IMG/VR virus record: IMGVR_UViG_3300045452_000082
Span: 1 to 27,229 of that record
Strand: one strand, 5' to 3'
Source: a virus
Length of the DNA: 27,229 nt
Made by a program: the position numbers and the translations under genes. The notes under the pieces were generated by a model, which searched no databases, was not told the DNA's origin, and saw only the letters and a list, made by a program, of their open reading frames with translations. Below, one piece after another: positions 1-6,178 of the stretch (positions are counted from its first letter, which is position 1; each line of letters starts with the position of its first letter).

Positions 1-219
1 TCACCTGCGCTCGAGCGCATCGAGCCGCCTGTCGTGATCCTTCAGCCGCTCGTCGGTGCGCGCGGCCTGGATGACCACCGTCGACAGCTTCTCGACGTTC
101 TTCTCCAGCGCGTTCAGCCGGTAGTCGGTGAGATAGAGGCTGCCGGCGACGACCATGAGAACGCCGCCGAGCGAGATGATGTGTCCGAGGTTGATGGTCG
201 GGTCGAAGCGCGGCGTCAT
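1..219 (-). CDS. Small single-pass membrane protein with C-terminal coiled coil (lysis operon)
   Basis: A 72-residue protein that closes the lysis operon as far as the window shows. It has a short N-terminus, one hydrophobic segment at about residues 15-32 (SLGGVLMVVAGSLYL), and a highly charged, heptad-like C-terminal half rich in Leu, Arg, Asp and Glu that probably forms a coiled coil. The ATG overlaps the stop of the upstream holin-like gene as ATGA, which favours this start over longer in-frame ones and implies translational coupling. The position after an endolysin and a holin, plus the topology, fits an inner-membrane accessory lysis protein such as a spanin-like component. I see no family signature, so the function is inferred from context only. 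Confidence 0.7.
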   Translation of the reverse strand: MTPRFDPTINLGHIISLGGVLMVVAGSLYLTDYRLNALEKNVEKLSTVVIQAARTDERLKDHDRRLDALERR

Positions 220-599
220 TTGCGGACGATCCTTGCGACGTTCTCGAAGCCGCGCTTGCCGACGTAGAACAGCATGATCCAGCCGGCCCATTCGGCGCCC
301 TGCCCTGTGATGCTTTCGGTGACGCCGAGCGCAAGCACCTTGTCCCAGACGATGATCTTGCCGAAGTAGATCACCATGATGTAACCGAACAGGTTCGTCG
401 GCTCGTACCAGTGGCCGATCAGCGCGCGCCTGTAGTCGGCTTGCACCTCGGCCTCACGGCGCTGGACTTCAAGCTCGCGCGCGGCGAGATCGGCGGCGAT
501 CCGTTCGGACGTATTGCCGGCTTCGAGTTTTGCCTTGTAGCCGTCGATCAGGCCTTTGATGACCGGCCCGCCGAGAAACGAGAGAAGCGCGGTCCACAT
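216..599 (-). CDS. Holin-like phage lysis protein
   Basis: A 127-residue protein. A short hydrophobic N-terminus (MWTALLSFLGGPVIKGL) is followed by a charged helix of about 40 residues rich in Glu, Arg and Ala. A C-terminal half then has two hydrophobic stretches (near YIMVIYFGKIIVW and WAGWIMLFYVG). The layout of a short N-terminal segment, a charged coiled helix and two C-terminal membrane segments resembles the three-TM holins of alphaproteobacterial phages and gene transfer agents. Such proteins make the membrane holes that release endolysin. It overlaps the preceding gene by one base (TGATG) and the next by four (ATGA), so it is embedded in the lysis operon. The holin role is inferred from layout and neighbours. 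Confidence 0.7.
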   Translation of the reverse strand: MWTALLSFLGGPVIKGLIDGYKAKLEAGNTSERIAADLAARELEVQRREAEVQADYRRALIGHWYEPTNLFGYIMVIYFGKIIVWDKVLALGVTESITGQGAEWAGWIMLFYVGKRGFENVARIVRK

Positions 600-778
600 C
601 AGCGATTCCTCCCGCCCATCCACAGCAGGACAAGCACAAGGGCCCAATAGAGCGGGATCAGCGGCCAGAACGCCACGTGCCACCAGCGCATGCTGTCGAT
701 CCACGAGGCGTGCTTCGCGAGCGCCGCGACGCCAATGCCGATTGCCAGGTGGGCCATGATTGCGAGCAGGATCGTCAT
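599..778 (-). CDS. Small two-TM membrane protein (lysis operon)
   Basis: A 59-residue hydrophobic protein with two predicted membrane segments, about residues 3-20 (ILLAIMAHLAIGIGVAAL) and 34-53 (WHVAFWPLIPLYWALVLVLL), and a basic C-terminus ending GGRNR. The ATG overlaps the endolysin stop as ATGA, and its own stop shares one base with the next start, so its expression is coupled to the lysis genes. A much longer reading frame exists upstream but runs antiphase through the endolysin, so I use the coupled ATG. It could be an antiholin, a second holin or another accessory membrane protein. No family is recognised. Confidence 0.65.
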   Translation of the reverse strand: MTILLAIMAHLAIGIGVAALAKHASWIDSMRWWHVAFWPLIPLYWALVLVLLWMGGRNR

Positions 779-1623
779 GCCGCCACCCCTTGAGGCAGAT
801 CCAACGCATCGGCGAGCTGCCTGCCCTTGCGCGCGGCCCACCAGCGATAGGCGAAGCCGCCGACCGTCAGCACGACGCCGGCAATGACGAGCGCCGCGAC
901 GATCGTCTCGATCGCGGGGACGGCGCCGACCAGCGGCTCGAGCTGCTGCCGCGCCCATTCCAGAATGCTGGCGAGGCCGCCTGTGGCGATGCCGCCGCCG
1001 GCCGTTGCGTCTGCCGCGCCCTTGCCCGGCAGTGTCCTGGCATCTGACGGAGGGGCTTTCTTCGTGGACGGCACATCCATCGGCCTCGGCGAGGAGCCGC
1101 CCAGCGCCCACGTCCTGGCCGTCTTGCGGACGCCGTCGACGCGCTTCGTCCAGCCCTTACCGAACCTCGGCCATGTTCGCAGCGCCTGCAGGTAGGTCAT
1201 CCGACGCTCGCAGACGGCGTCGATAAGACGAACCGGATCGCCGTGCTCGGCCACGGCCGCCAGCGTCGCCTCGCCGATCTGGCCGTCCACGACGACATTT
1301 CCCAGCGCCCGTTGCAGCCATTTGATCGACTGCGAGGGACCCGAGTTCACCGCGCCATCGAACAGGACATAATCGAGACCGGGAGGCAGCTCGTCGCCCT
1401 TCACCGCGTTCCAGTACTGCAGGCGGTAGATGTCCTGCAGCTCGGCCGCCGACAGGTCGCGAACGTCGCGCGTCGGCAGGCCCTTGCGGGTGCGATAGGC
1501 GTCATAGACGCGAAAGGTGATGCCCTTGTTGGTCGCCCCGCCAAGGTCGTGCGGATCGTTCACGTAGCCGCCTTCATGCGCCAGCACGCGCGGCAGCGCG
1601 CGGGCAAAGCCGTTCGCCGCCAT
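775..1623 (-). CDS. Phage endolysin, GH108 family (N-acetylmuramidase) with C-terminal membrane anchor
   Basis: A 282-residue glycosyl hydrolase family 108 endolysin, which cleaves the peptidoglycan glycan backbone. The N-terminal domain carries the hallmark block LAHEGGYVNDPHDLGGATNK near residues 14-33, with the catalytic Glu at residue 17, then the YWNAVKGDELP motif near 70. A peptidoglycan-binding-3-like region follows (IKWLQRAL through RRMTYLQAL, about residues 100-147). After a Pro/Gly-rich linker there is one strong membrane segment at about residues 229-250, so the enzyme may sit in the membrane before release. The ATG shares a base with the stop of the 46-aa ORF upstream. A broken second copy lies at about 4208-4422. 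Confidence 0.93.
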   Translation of the reverse strand: MAANGFARALPRVLAHEGGYVNDPHDLGGATNKGITFRVYDAYRTRKGLPTRDVRDLSAAELQDIYRLQYWNAVKGDELPPGLDYVLFDGAVNSGPSQSIKWLQRALGNVVVDGQIGEATLAAVAEHGDPVRLIDAVCERRMTYLQALRTWPRFGKGWTKRVDGVRKTARTWALGGSSPRPMDVPSTKKAPPSDARTLPGKGAADATAGGGIATGGLASILEWARQQLEPLVGAVPAIETIVAALVIAGVVLTVGGFAYRWWAARKGRQLADALDLPQGVAA

Positions 1624-1763
1624 CACCAGCCCCGCAGAACGTGCGAGATGGCGACAATCGCCAGCGTCGCCTTGGGATGGCGGCCCACAAAACCGACGAC
1701 ATAGGCAAACCGCCACTTGACGTAGGACCATGCGACATAGGCGTATTCGAACACTTTCGACAT
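1623..1763 (-). CDS. 46-aa small ORF leading the lysis operon
   Basis: A 46-residue aromatic-rich protein (starts MSKVFEYAYVAWSYVKW, ends HVLRGW) with a hydrophobic C-terminal half. A strong AGGAGG Shine-Dalgarno lies 6 bases before the ATG, and the TGA shares its A with the endolysin ATG. A rho-independent terminator lies just upstream, so this is probably the first gene of the lysis transcript. A related but frameshifted ORF occupies the same place before the broken endolysin copy near 4545, with a similar HPHATL motif matching HPKATL here. That conservation of arrangement supports it as a real gene. The function is unknown; a membrane accessory protein of lysis is the best guess. Confidence 0.65.
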   Translation of the reverse strand: MSKVFEYAYVAWSYVKWRFAYVVGFVGRHPKATLAIVAISHVLRGW

Positions 1764-1787
1764 TCAGGCCTCCTGTGGGCTTTAGGC

Positions 1788-1815
1788 AAAGAAAAAGCCG
1801 CCCGGAGGCGGCTTG
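1788..1815 (-). terminator. Rho-independent terminator after isochorismatase-like gene 1
   Basis: Perfect 8-bp stem (AAGCCGCC pairing with GGCGGCTT) with a 4-nt loop. On the minus strand it is followed by TTTTTC. It sits between the stop of the isochorismatase-like gene and the start of the 46-aa lysis ORF, so it separates the moron transcript from the lysis operon. Confidence 0.8.
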
Positions 1816-1840
1816 GTTAGACTGACGAGGATGGAACGAC

Positions 1841-2509
1841 CTATTCGACCTTGGCGGCGAGGAAGTCATCGACGCTGATGGTGCCACCGTTGGCGTCGTA
1901 CACCGTCGTTATGACCTCGTGCACCATCCCGATCGGGAACTCACTCGTTTCGACCGCCAGTGAAGCGTCTCGCAGCAGCAGGGTGTGATAGCCGAGAGGC
2001 TTCAGGAAAAGCGGGCCAACATCGCGATCAAGCAGGCAGATGTTTGACGCATAGCCCGCATAAATCAGAACCTTGATGCCCCTGGCTTTCAGAAACTCGT
2101 CAAACTTTGACCGATCGCCATCGAGCACAGCCTCATTTGAAAGCGGCGCCGCAAGCGGATGGATCTTATAGCCGTAAAGCTCCGTGGCCTGCTCCAGGTG
2201 CGGTACGTGAATGACATGCATCCCAAGCGCCCGCGCGTGATCGAGCGCGGGTTTCAGCTTCGTCCTGACGTTCTCGTCGATGCGCTTGCCAAGGCCGTCA
2301 TTCCATGCCGAGTCCCACACATCGAGGAGCACAAGGGCAGTCTCTTCGAGGTTGAATGTCAGGTAGCGATACCCGAACCGGCTGTCGTTTTCGGTGTCAT
2401 ACGCCTTCCGGTCTGCCGACCACGCCATGAAGCGCGTTTTTACCGTGACATCGGCAAGGCATTGGCTCGCCCACATCGACAGAAGTATCGTCAGTGCACT
2501 GCGACTCAT
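1841..2509 (-). CDS. Exported isochorismatase-like cysteine hydrolase, copy 1
   Basis: A 222-residue protein of the isochorismatase-like cysteine hydrolase superfamily. An N-terminal signal-like segment (ALTILLSMWASQCLA) suggests export. The core shows the first strand with the nucleophile-activating Asp at residue 63 (LVLLDVWDSAWND) and the cysteine-loop motif GYASNICLLDRD with Cys158. It ends with the TISVDDFLAA tail seen in this superfamily. The catalytic Lys is less clear: Lys135 is the nearest candidate, but its spacing to Cys is shorter than usual. It lies upstream of the lysis operon, separated by a terminator, which is the usual setting for a moron. The substrate is unknown. A diverged paralogue lies at 3325-4008. 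Confidence 0.85.
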   Translation of the reverse strand: MSRSALTILLSMWASQCLADVTVKTRFMAWSADRKAYDTENDSRFGYRYLTFNLEETALVLLDVWDSAWNDGLGKRIDENVRTKLKPALDHARALGMHVIHVPHLEQATELYGYKIHPLAAPLSNEAVLDGDRSKFDEFLKARGIKVLIYAGYASNICLLDRDVGPLFLKPLGYHTLLLRDASLAVETSEFPIGMVHEVITTVYDANGGTISVDDFLAAKVE

Positions 2510-2601
2510 TCCGGCCCCTTCTCATCTGGAGCCTATCGCATCGCCAAGATAGCCGCAACCATATGGCGTGTTAGCGGAAACTTGCACTAAGAATCAACCG
2601 C

Positions 2602-2946
2602 TTAGGCGTTCGGTCTACTCCAATCATTACCAATGCTCGTGAACGTCACGTCACCATCAGTCGACCGCCACTGCGTTTCCTGAATCGCAACGATGGCGGC
2701 CTGAAAGTCGAGGATCGGCGACTGCGGATCGTATGGCGCGTTGGCGTTGACCAAGGTCCAGTTGTCGACCGCCGCACCAAGCTGCGCATTCGTCACTACG
2801 ATAGCCGGGTCGTGCGTGCAGTACAGATCACGCAGGTTGATGTTCCCATTCTGCCAGCCATTCGACAGCCAATAGCGCAAACGGTGGAAAAAATAACGCC
2901 CCGCGACGCTGTCGCGCACTTTCTCAAGGCTCCAATCTTCGGACAC
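2602..2946 (-). CDS. Hypothetical protein, possibly a 3' remnant
   Basis: An open frame of 114 residues starting at GTG (SEDWSLEKVRDSVAGRYFF) and ending SIGNDWSRPNA. The composition looks like a soluble protein, rich in Trp, Asp and Asn, and it runs to a TAA about 90 bases upstream of isochorismatase-like gene 1. There is no convincing ribosome-binding site, and the same-frame upstream sequence meets a stop quickly, so it may be the tail of a gene truncated at its 5' end. The frame borders the degenerate plus-strand segment at 2937-3324, which suggests a rearrangement junction. I do not recognise the family. Confidence 0.4.
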   Translation of the reverse strand: MSEDWSLEKVRDSVAGRYFFHRLRYWLSNGWQNGNINLRDLYCTHDPAIVVTNAQLGAAVDNWTLVNANAPYDPQSPILDFQAAIVAIQETQWRSTDGDVTFTSIGNDWSRPNA

Positions 2947-3128
2947 GGGTACGGCGCCCCATCAAGTACGCCGGCACCAACGACCCTCACAACATCGTCC
3001 TCGAAATGCTGACTGAGGGCGGCCTTGTCGCCGCGCATCTGCTGGCATCAGCGCTTTGGTTTGCCTTCTTGCGAATCGCTCCTTCCAGCGGCTTCCCGTT
3101 CGGCTTTGCCCTGAAGACCCTGACTTGA
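2937..3128 (+). pseudogene. O-antigen ligase/polymerase-like (Wzy_C) remnant
   Basis: The plus-strand frame beginning near 2961 reads NDPHNIVLEMLTEGGLV and then a hydrophobic segment (AAHLLASALWFAF), ending at TGA 3126-3128. The PHN-x-xLExLxExGL signature followed by a membrane helix is typical of the large periplasmic loop and last helices of O-antigen ligases and polymerases. Immediately upstream, in another frame, stands APIFGHGYGA, which is the kind of motif that precedes the PHN motif in the same family. A frame change would join the two. No start or full-length frame is present, so this is a fragment and not a gene. Confidence 0.5.
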
Positions 3129-3324
3129 CCGAGCTTTGGTGTGAGTATCAAAAGGCACCAGACGCCAAGACTTGGAATCGTCTTCTCAACGAGAACGATC
3201 AGGACCCGACGCTGGCGTACATGAATGGCCCGGCTGCGAGGATGCGCCAGTCCTTATTACCGTTGTCGCTGCATTCGTGCTGCCTCTGGTCGCGATCGGC
3301 AGCGGGTGGCTGCTCTCGCGCTAA
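3123..3324 (+). pseudogene. Degenerate plus-strand fragment ending in a TM segment
   Basis: One frame gives LTELWCEYQKAPDAKTW and onward to LAYMNG. A second frame continues as GCEDAPVLITVVAAFVLPLV and ends SGWLLSR at a TAA. Together they read like the frameshifted end of a small protein with a C-terminal membrane anchor. It has no clear start and abuts the stop of isochorismatase-like gene 2 on the other strand. The family is not recognised. Confidence 0.3.
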
Positions 3325-4008
3325 CTATTCAACGTGAGCGGCGAGGAAGCCATCAACCGAAATTGTTCCACCAGCAGCGTCGTAAAGCGTCATGATGACC
3401 TCGTGAACAGTCCCGATCGGAAATTCTTTTGTCTCGACGGCAAGCGAAGCGTCCCGCATGAGCAATGTTCGATAACCCAGTTCGCGCAATCGAAACGGAC
3501 GCACATCCCGATCCACAAGGCATATGTTCGAAGCGTACCCGACGTAGATCAACTGCTTGATGCCCTTTCCCTTGAGATAGGCGTCAAAGTTCGATAGATC
3601 GCCGTGCAGTACATCTTCGCCAGGCAAGACCTCCACCAGCGGGTGACGCTTGTAGCCATAGACCGGACCGACACTCTCCAAGTGCGGTATGTGAACGACA
3701 TGCAACCCGAGTGTTCGAGCGCGATCCAGTGCAGGCTTCAGCTTCGTTCGTACATTCTCGTCGATGCGCTTCGCAAGCCCGTCGTTCCACACCGATTCCC
3801 AAACATTCAGCAGGACGAAGACCGTTTCCTCAGCCTTGAAGCTGGAGTCCGTATAGATGAAGCCGCTATCAGCTTCCGTGTCGTATGTCTTCGGCGTCGC
3901 CGACCACGCGATTGATCGCGCCGGCAGTGTGAAGGTCCGCGCCTCCGCAACAGCGGTCGTCAAGAACAGCTCGCAGCATGCAGGGAGACAAGCCCGAATC
4001 CAGACCAT
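3325..4008 (-). CDS. Exported isochorismatase-like protein, copy 2, lacking the first catalytic Asp
   Basis: A 227-residue paralogue of the protein at 1841-2509, with a signal-like N-terminus (ACLPACCELFLTTAVAEA). The core is well conserved (WNDGL-KRIDENVRTKLKPALD, the cysteine motif GYASNICLVDRD, and the tail GGTISVDGFLAAHVE), but the first-strand motif reads LLNVWES where copy 1 has LLDVWDS. The Asp that activates the nucleophile is therefore Asn68. The Lys135 candidate of copy 1 is also Asn here (LSNFDAYL versus RSKFDEFL). Cys is kept. The long intact frame with altered catalytic residues suggests either a binding or regulatory role or early decay. I take the ATG; a TTG two codons upstream is possible. 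Confidence 0.8.
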   Translation of the reverse strand: MVWIRACLPACCELFLTTAVAEARTFTLPARSIAWSATPKTYDTEADSGFIYTDSSFKAEETVFVLLNVWESVWNDGLAKRIDENVRTKLKPALDRARTLGLHVVHIPHLESVGPVYGYKRHPLVEVLPGEDVLHGDLSNFDAYLKGKGIKQLIYVGYASNICLVDRDVRPFRLRELGYRTLLMRDASLAVETKEFPIGTVHEVIMTLYDAAGGTISVDGFLAAHVE

Positions 4009-4182
4009 GCGCAAATGTCGGCGTGTCGTGCCGCTTCATAGGGCACAGTGCTACATTCTAGCATTTGCGACGGCGTCGTATCGTATTGGTTCGCGCTGTT
4101 CGCTATGGCCAGAGCGTTGTTGTCGCAGAACACCTGTGCGCCGCCGGCGCAGAAAGCGCGTGCATTAGGACCAGTCGTAACG

Positions 4183-4422
4183 CCGTCAGACCACTGCCCC
4201 GCACTGCGTTCCAGTATTGCATGCGGTAGATTTCCTGCAGCTCGGCCCGCCGAAGGTCGCGAACGGCGCGCGTCGGCAGGCCCTTGCGGCTGCGATACGC
4301 GTCGTAGACGCGAAAGGTGATGCCCTTGTTGATCGCGCAGCCACGGTCGTGCGGATCGGTCACGTAGCCGCCTTCGTGCGCCAGCACGCGCGGCAGCGCG
4401 CGGGCAAATCCGTGGCCGTCAT
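4183..4422 (-). pseudogene. Truncated, frameshifted copy of the GH108 endolysin gene
   Basis: The stretch 4208-4414 is about 90 % identical by eye to 1409-1615, the 5' part of the intact endolysin. It encodes FARALPRVLAHEGGYVTDP through to YWNAV. Just after the ATG (4422-4420) a one-base deletion puts the ATG out of frame with the conserved domain. After YWNAV the homology stops and an unrelated tail follows. The binding domain and membrane anchor are missing. It is therefore a dead remnant that keeps only the catalytic Glu region. Confidence 0.85.
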
Positions 4423-4545
4423 GACCGCCCCAACACGGCGATGAGCGCGGCAACGGCGAAGCCACAGCGTTGCGTGAGGATGGCTGTCGATCCAGCCGAC
4501 TGCGGCCAGGTAGCCGTCCTTGATGCTGTTCAGTGCTTTGGTCAT
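4419..4545 (-). pseudogene. Frameshifted copy of the small ORF preceding the endolysin
   Basis: The frame opens MTKALNSIKDGYLAAVGWID and reaches SHPHATLW. Near 4464 one extra base shifts the frame. Removing it would give HATLGFAVAALIAVLGRS followed by TGA, a hydrophobic tail whose stop overlaps the endolysin-remnant ATG as ATGA. The place and coupling match the intact 46-aa ORF at 1623-1763, so this is the second copy of that lysis-operon leader gene, now broken. Confidence 0.6.
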
Positions 4546-4561
4546 GGGGCCCTCTCGGGCA

Positions 4562-4586
4562 TGAAAAAACCGCCCTAGAGCGGTTT
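4562..4586 (-). terminator. Rho-independent terminator upstream of the broken lysis copy
   Basis: Perfect 7-bp stem (AAACCGC with GCGGTTT) and 6-nt loop. Read on the minus strand it is followed by TTTTTT if the A-tract 4564-4569 is included. It sits just before the broken small ORF, as the terminator at 1788-1815 sits before the intact one, so the duplicated unit included the terminator position. Confidence 0.7.
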
Positions 4587-4618
4587 ACGTCTCCAAGTTG
4601 TGCGGATAGGCTCGCCTC

Positions 4619-5692
4619 GTGGGGAAACGCTTCTATCCAGAACTCGAAAGCTTGCGCGGCGTCGCCGCGTTGATGGTTGCGCTATTCCACATTTGCCAGA
4701 CGCCCGCCGGCGATAGAAACCTGATCGCCGTAGCGATCGAGGATTCGTCTGCCGTCGCGCTGCTGCTGCGGGTCGTCGGCAACGGGTACGGAGCGGTGAT
4801 CTTCTTTTTCGTGCTGAGCGGCTTTGTGCTTCCGCATCAGCTTGACCGCATGCCCGGCAGTTGGCTGGAGCGGTCGGGCAACTTTCTGATCGGTCGCGCT
4901 TTTCGGATCATGCCAGGTGTTGCTGTCATGGTGGCGATCTTCACTGCCGCCTACTTCGCAACTGGCCTCGGGCTTTCCACCCGCCCTGAGACCTATGAGC
5001 CGATCAACATCCTGAAGAACGCTCTGCTGCTGAACAACCACATCAACGGCGTCACATGGACACTTCAGCTTGAGATGCTGGCCGCGCCCATTATTCTCGT
5101 CCTGTTCATTGCCGCTCGCAGATGGGGCAACGCGCCGCTTATCGCTGCCTTCATCGTGTTCGCGGCGCTGTCGTTCACCGGGACCTGGACCAAGGCCCTG
5201 ACGCCCTACAACCTCCTTGGTCCATCGTTTGCCTTCGTCGCAGGCATGCTTGCGTGGCGGATGCCGTTTCCGGGCAAAAAGCCTATCGCTTGCCTTGCAC
5301 TGTCAGTCATCGGCTTTGCCGCGGCTCGCCCCGTTCTCGGCTGGGGCTCGAATTGGGCCGTACTTACCGAGAGCGTCTGCGCCGCGCTGGTCATTTCATC
5401 GCTCGTCGCCAGCAAGGGCAACTGGCTGAACGTGCGACCGCTTCGATTCTATGGCCGCATCTCCTACAGCTTTTACCTCCTGCACCCACTCACGTTGTTC
5501 GTGATCTGGAACGAACCGGAGCGGATGACTTCAGCAATCGCGATAGGCATCCCGGCACCAGCGATGATCCTTGGCCTATTCATCGCCTCAGTTCTCGTTG
5601 CGACGCCTCTTGCGCACCTGCAGTTCCATCTCGTTGAGCGACGTGGGATGTCGGCGAACCGCGTCAAGGTCGCAACGGCGGAGCGTTCATAG
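4619..5692 (+). CDS. Acyltransferase 3 family membrane protein (OafA-like O-acyltransferase)
   Basis: A 357-residue polytopic membrane protein of the acyltransferase-3 family, which moves acetyl or other acyl groups onto cell-surface sugars. The N-terminus carries the family motif ELESLRGVAALMVALFH with Arg13 and His24, the expected catalytic-site residues. About ten hydrophobic segments follow, and the late YSFYLLHPL motif is also typical of the family. It starts with GTG and has a GGATAGG-like ribosome site 8 bases upstream. It is the only complete plus-strand gene among the minus-strand tail and lysis genes, and its end overlaps the convergent tail gene by 6 bases. Orientation and place beside tail genes suggest a moron that modifies the host O-antigen. 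Confidence 0.88.
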   Translation: MGKRFYPELESLRGVAALMVALFHICQTPAGDRNLIAVAIEDSSAVALLLRVVGNGYGAVIFFFVLSGFVLPHQLDRMPGSWLERSGNFLIGRAFRIMPGVAVMVAIFTAAYFATGLGLSTRPETYEPINILKNALLLNNHINGVTWTLQLEMLAAPIILVLFIAARRWGNAPLIAAFIVFAALSFTGTWTKALTPYNLLGPSFAFVAGMLAWRMPFPGKKPIACLALSVIGFAAARPVLGWGSNWAVLTESVCAALVISSLVASKGNWLNVRPLRFYGRISYSFYLLHPLTLFVIWNEPERMTSAIAIGIPAPAMILGLFIASVLVATPLAHLQFHLVERRGMSANRVKVATAERS

Positions 5693-6178
5693 CAGAGCGA
5701 CCGCGAGCGGCCAGACCCGCTTGAGATCGTTGACCGTCATCGCCCTCTCGATGTCCGGATGTGCCGGCGCATCGCGCAGTTCCTGCTTCTGGCGTGCGAT
5801 GGCCTTCTTTTTCTCGTTGTCGCCCGCTTCGTCGGCGCGCTGATATTCAACGTCGAACGCGGCCAACAAAGGCGCACGCGCGACCCGTACCCGATCGCGA
5901 TGAATGCCGCGTGCCTTTGCCATATCGACATCGATCACCAATTCTGGCGTCTCGTCGGTCCATGCACCTCGATAGTCCCGCATCGTCGCGTTTGCTTTGG
6001 CAACCTCCTCATCCGGAAACATGCGCCACGACACGCAGGCCGGAAGCGGATCGGGCCTGTTTGCATCCGCTGCCGCGAGCTTTGAGAGCGCGTCGGTGAC
6101 TGCCGCCTCTGTCGAGGCTCCAACAAACGTTGTGATCGTGATCCGGCCGTCGGCCAGCTTGCGTACGAGTGCCATCAT
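5687..6178 (-). CDS. Probable phage tail-fibre assembly chaperone
   Basis: A 163-residue soluble protein. The C-terminal part has a pattern common in phage tail-fibre assembly and tail chaperone proteins: RAPLLAAFDVEYQRA, then a charged helix, QELRDAP, and LKRVWPLA near the end. It follows the repeat-bearing tail fibre gene with an ATGA overlap (start ATG 6178; a second ATG lies directly after). That order, fibre then chaperone, is usual. The N-terminal region (VRKLADGRITITTFVGASTE) is unassigned. It probably helps fold or trimerise the fibre. The assignment rests on pattern and position. Confidence 0.65.
   Translation of the reverse strand: MMALVRKLADGRITITTFVGASTEAAVTDALSKLAAADANRPDPLPACVSWRMFPDEEVAKANATMRDYRGAWTDETPELVIDVDMAKARGIHRDRVRVARAPLLAAFDVEYQRADEAGDNEKKKAIARQKQELRDAPAHPDIERAMTVNDLKRVWPLAVALL

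Noticed and set aside
4015-4182. SOS box near GTTC...GTTC upstream of isochorismatase-like gene 2
   Set aside because: The spacing is 5 bases, not the 7 required for the alphaproteobacterial LexA site.
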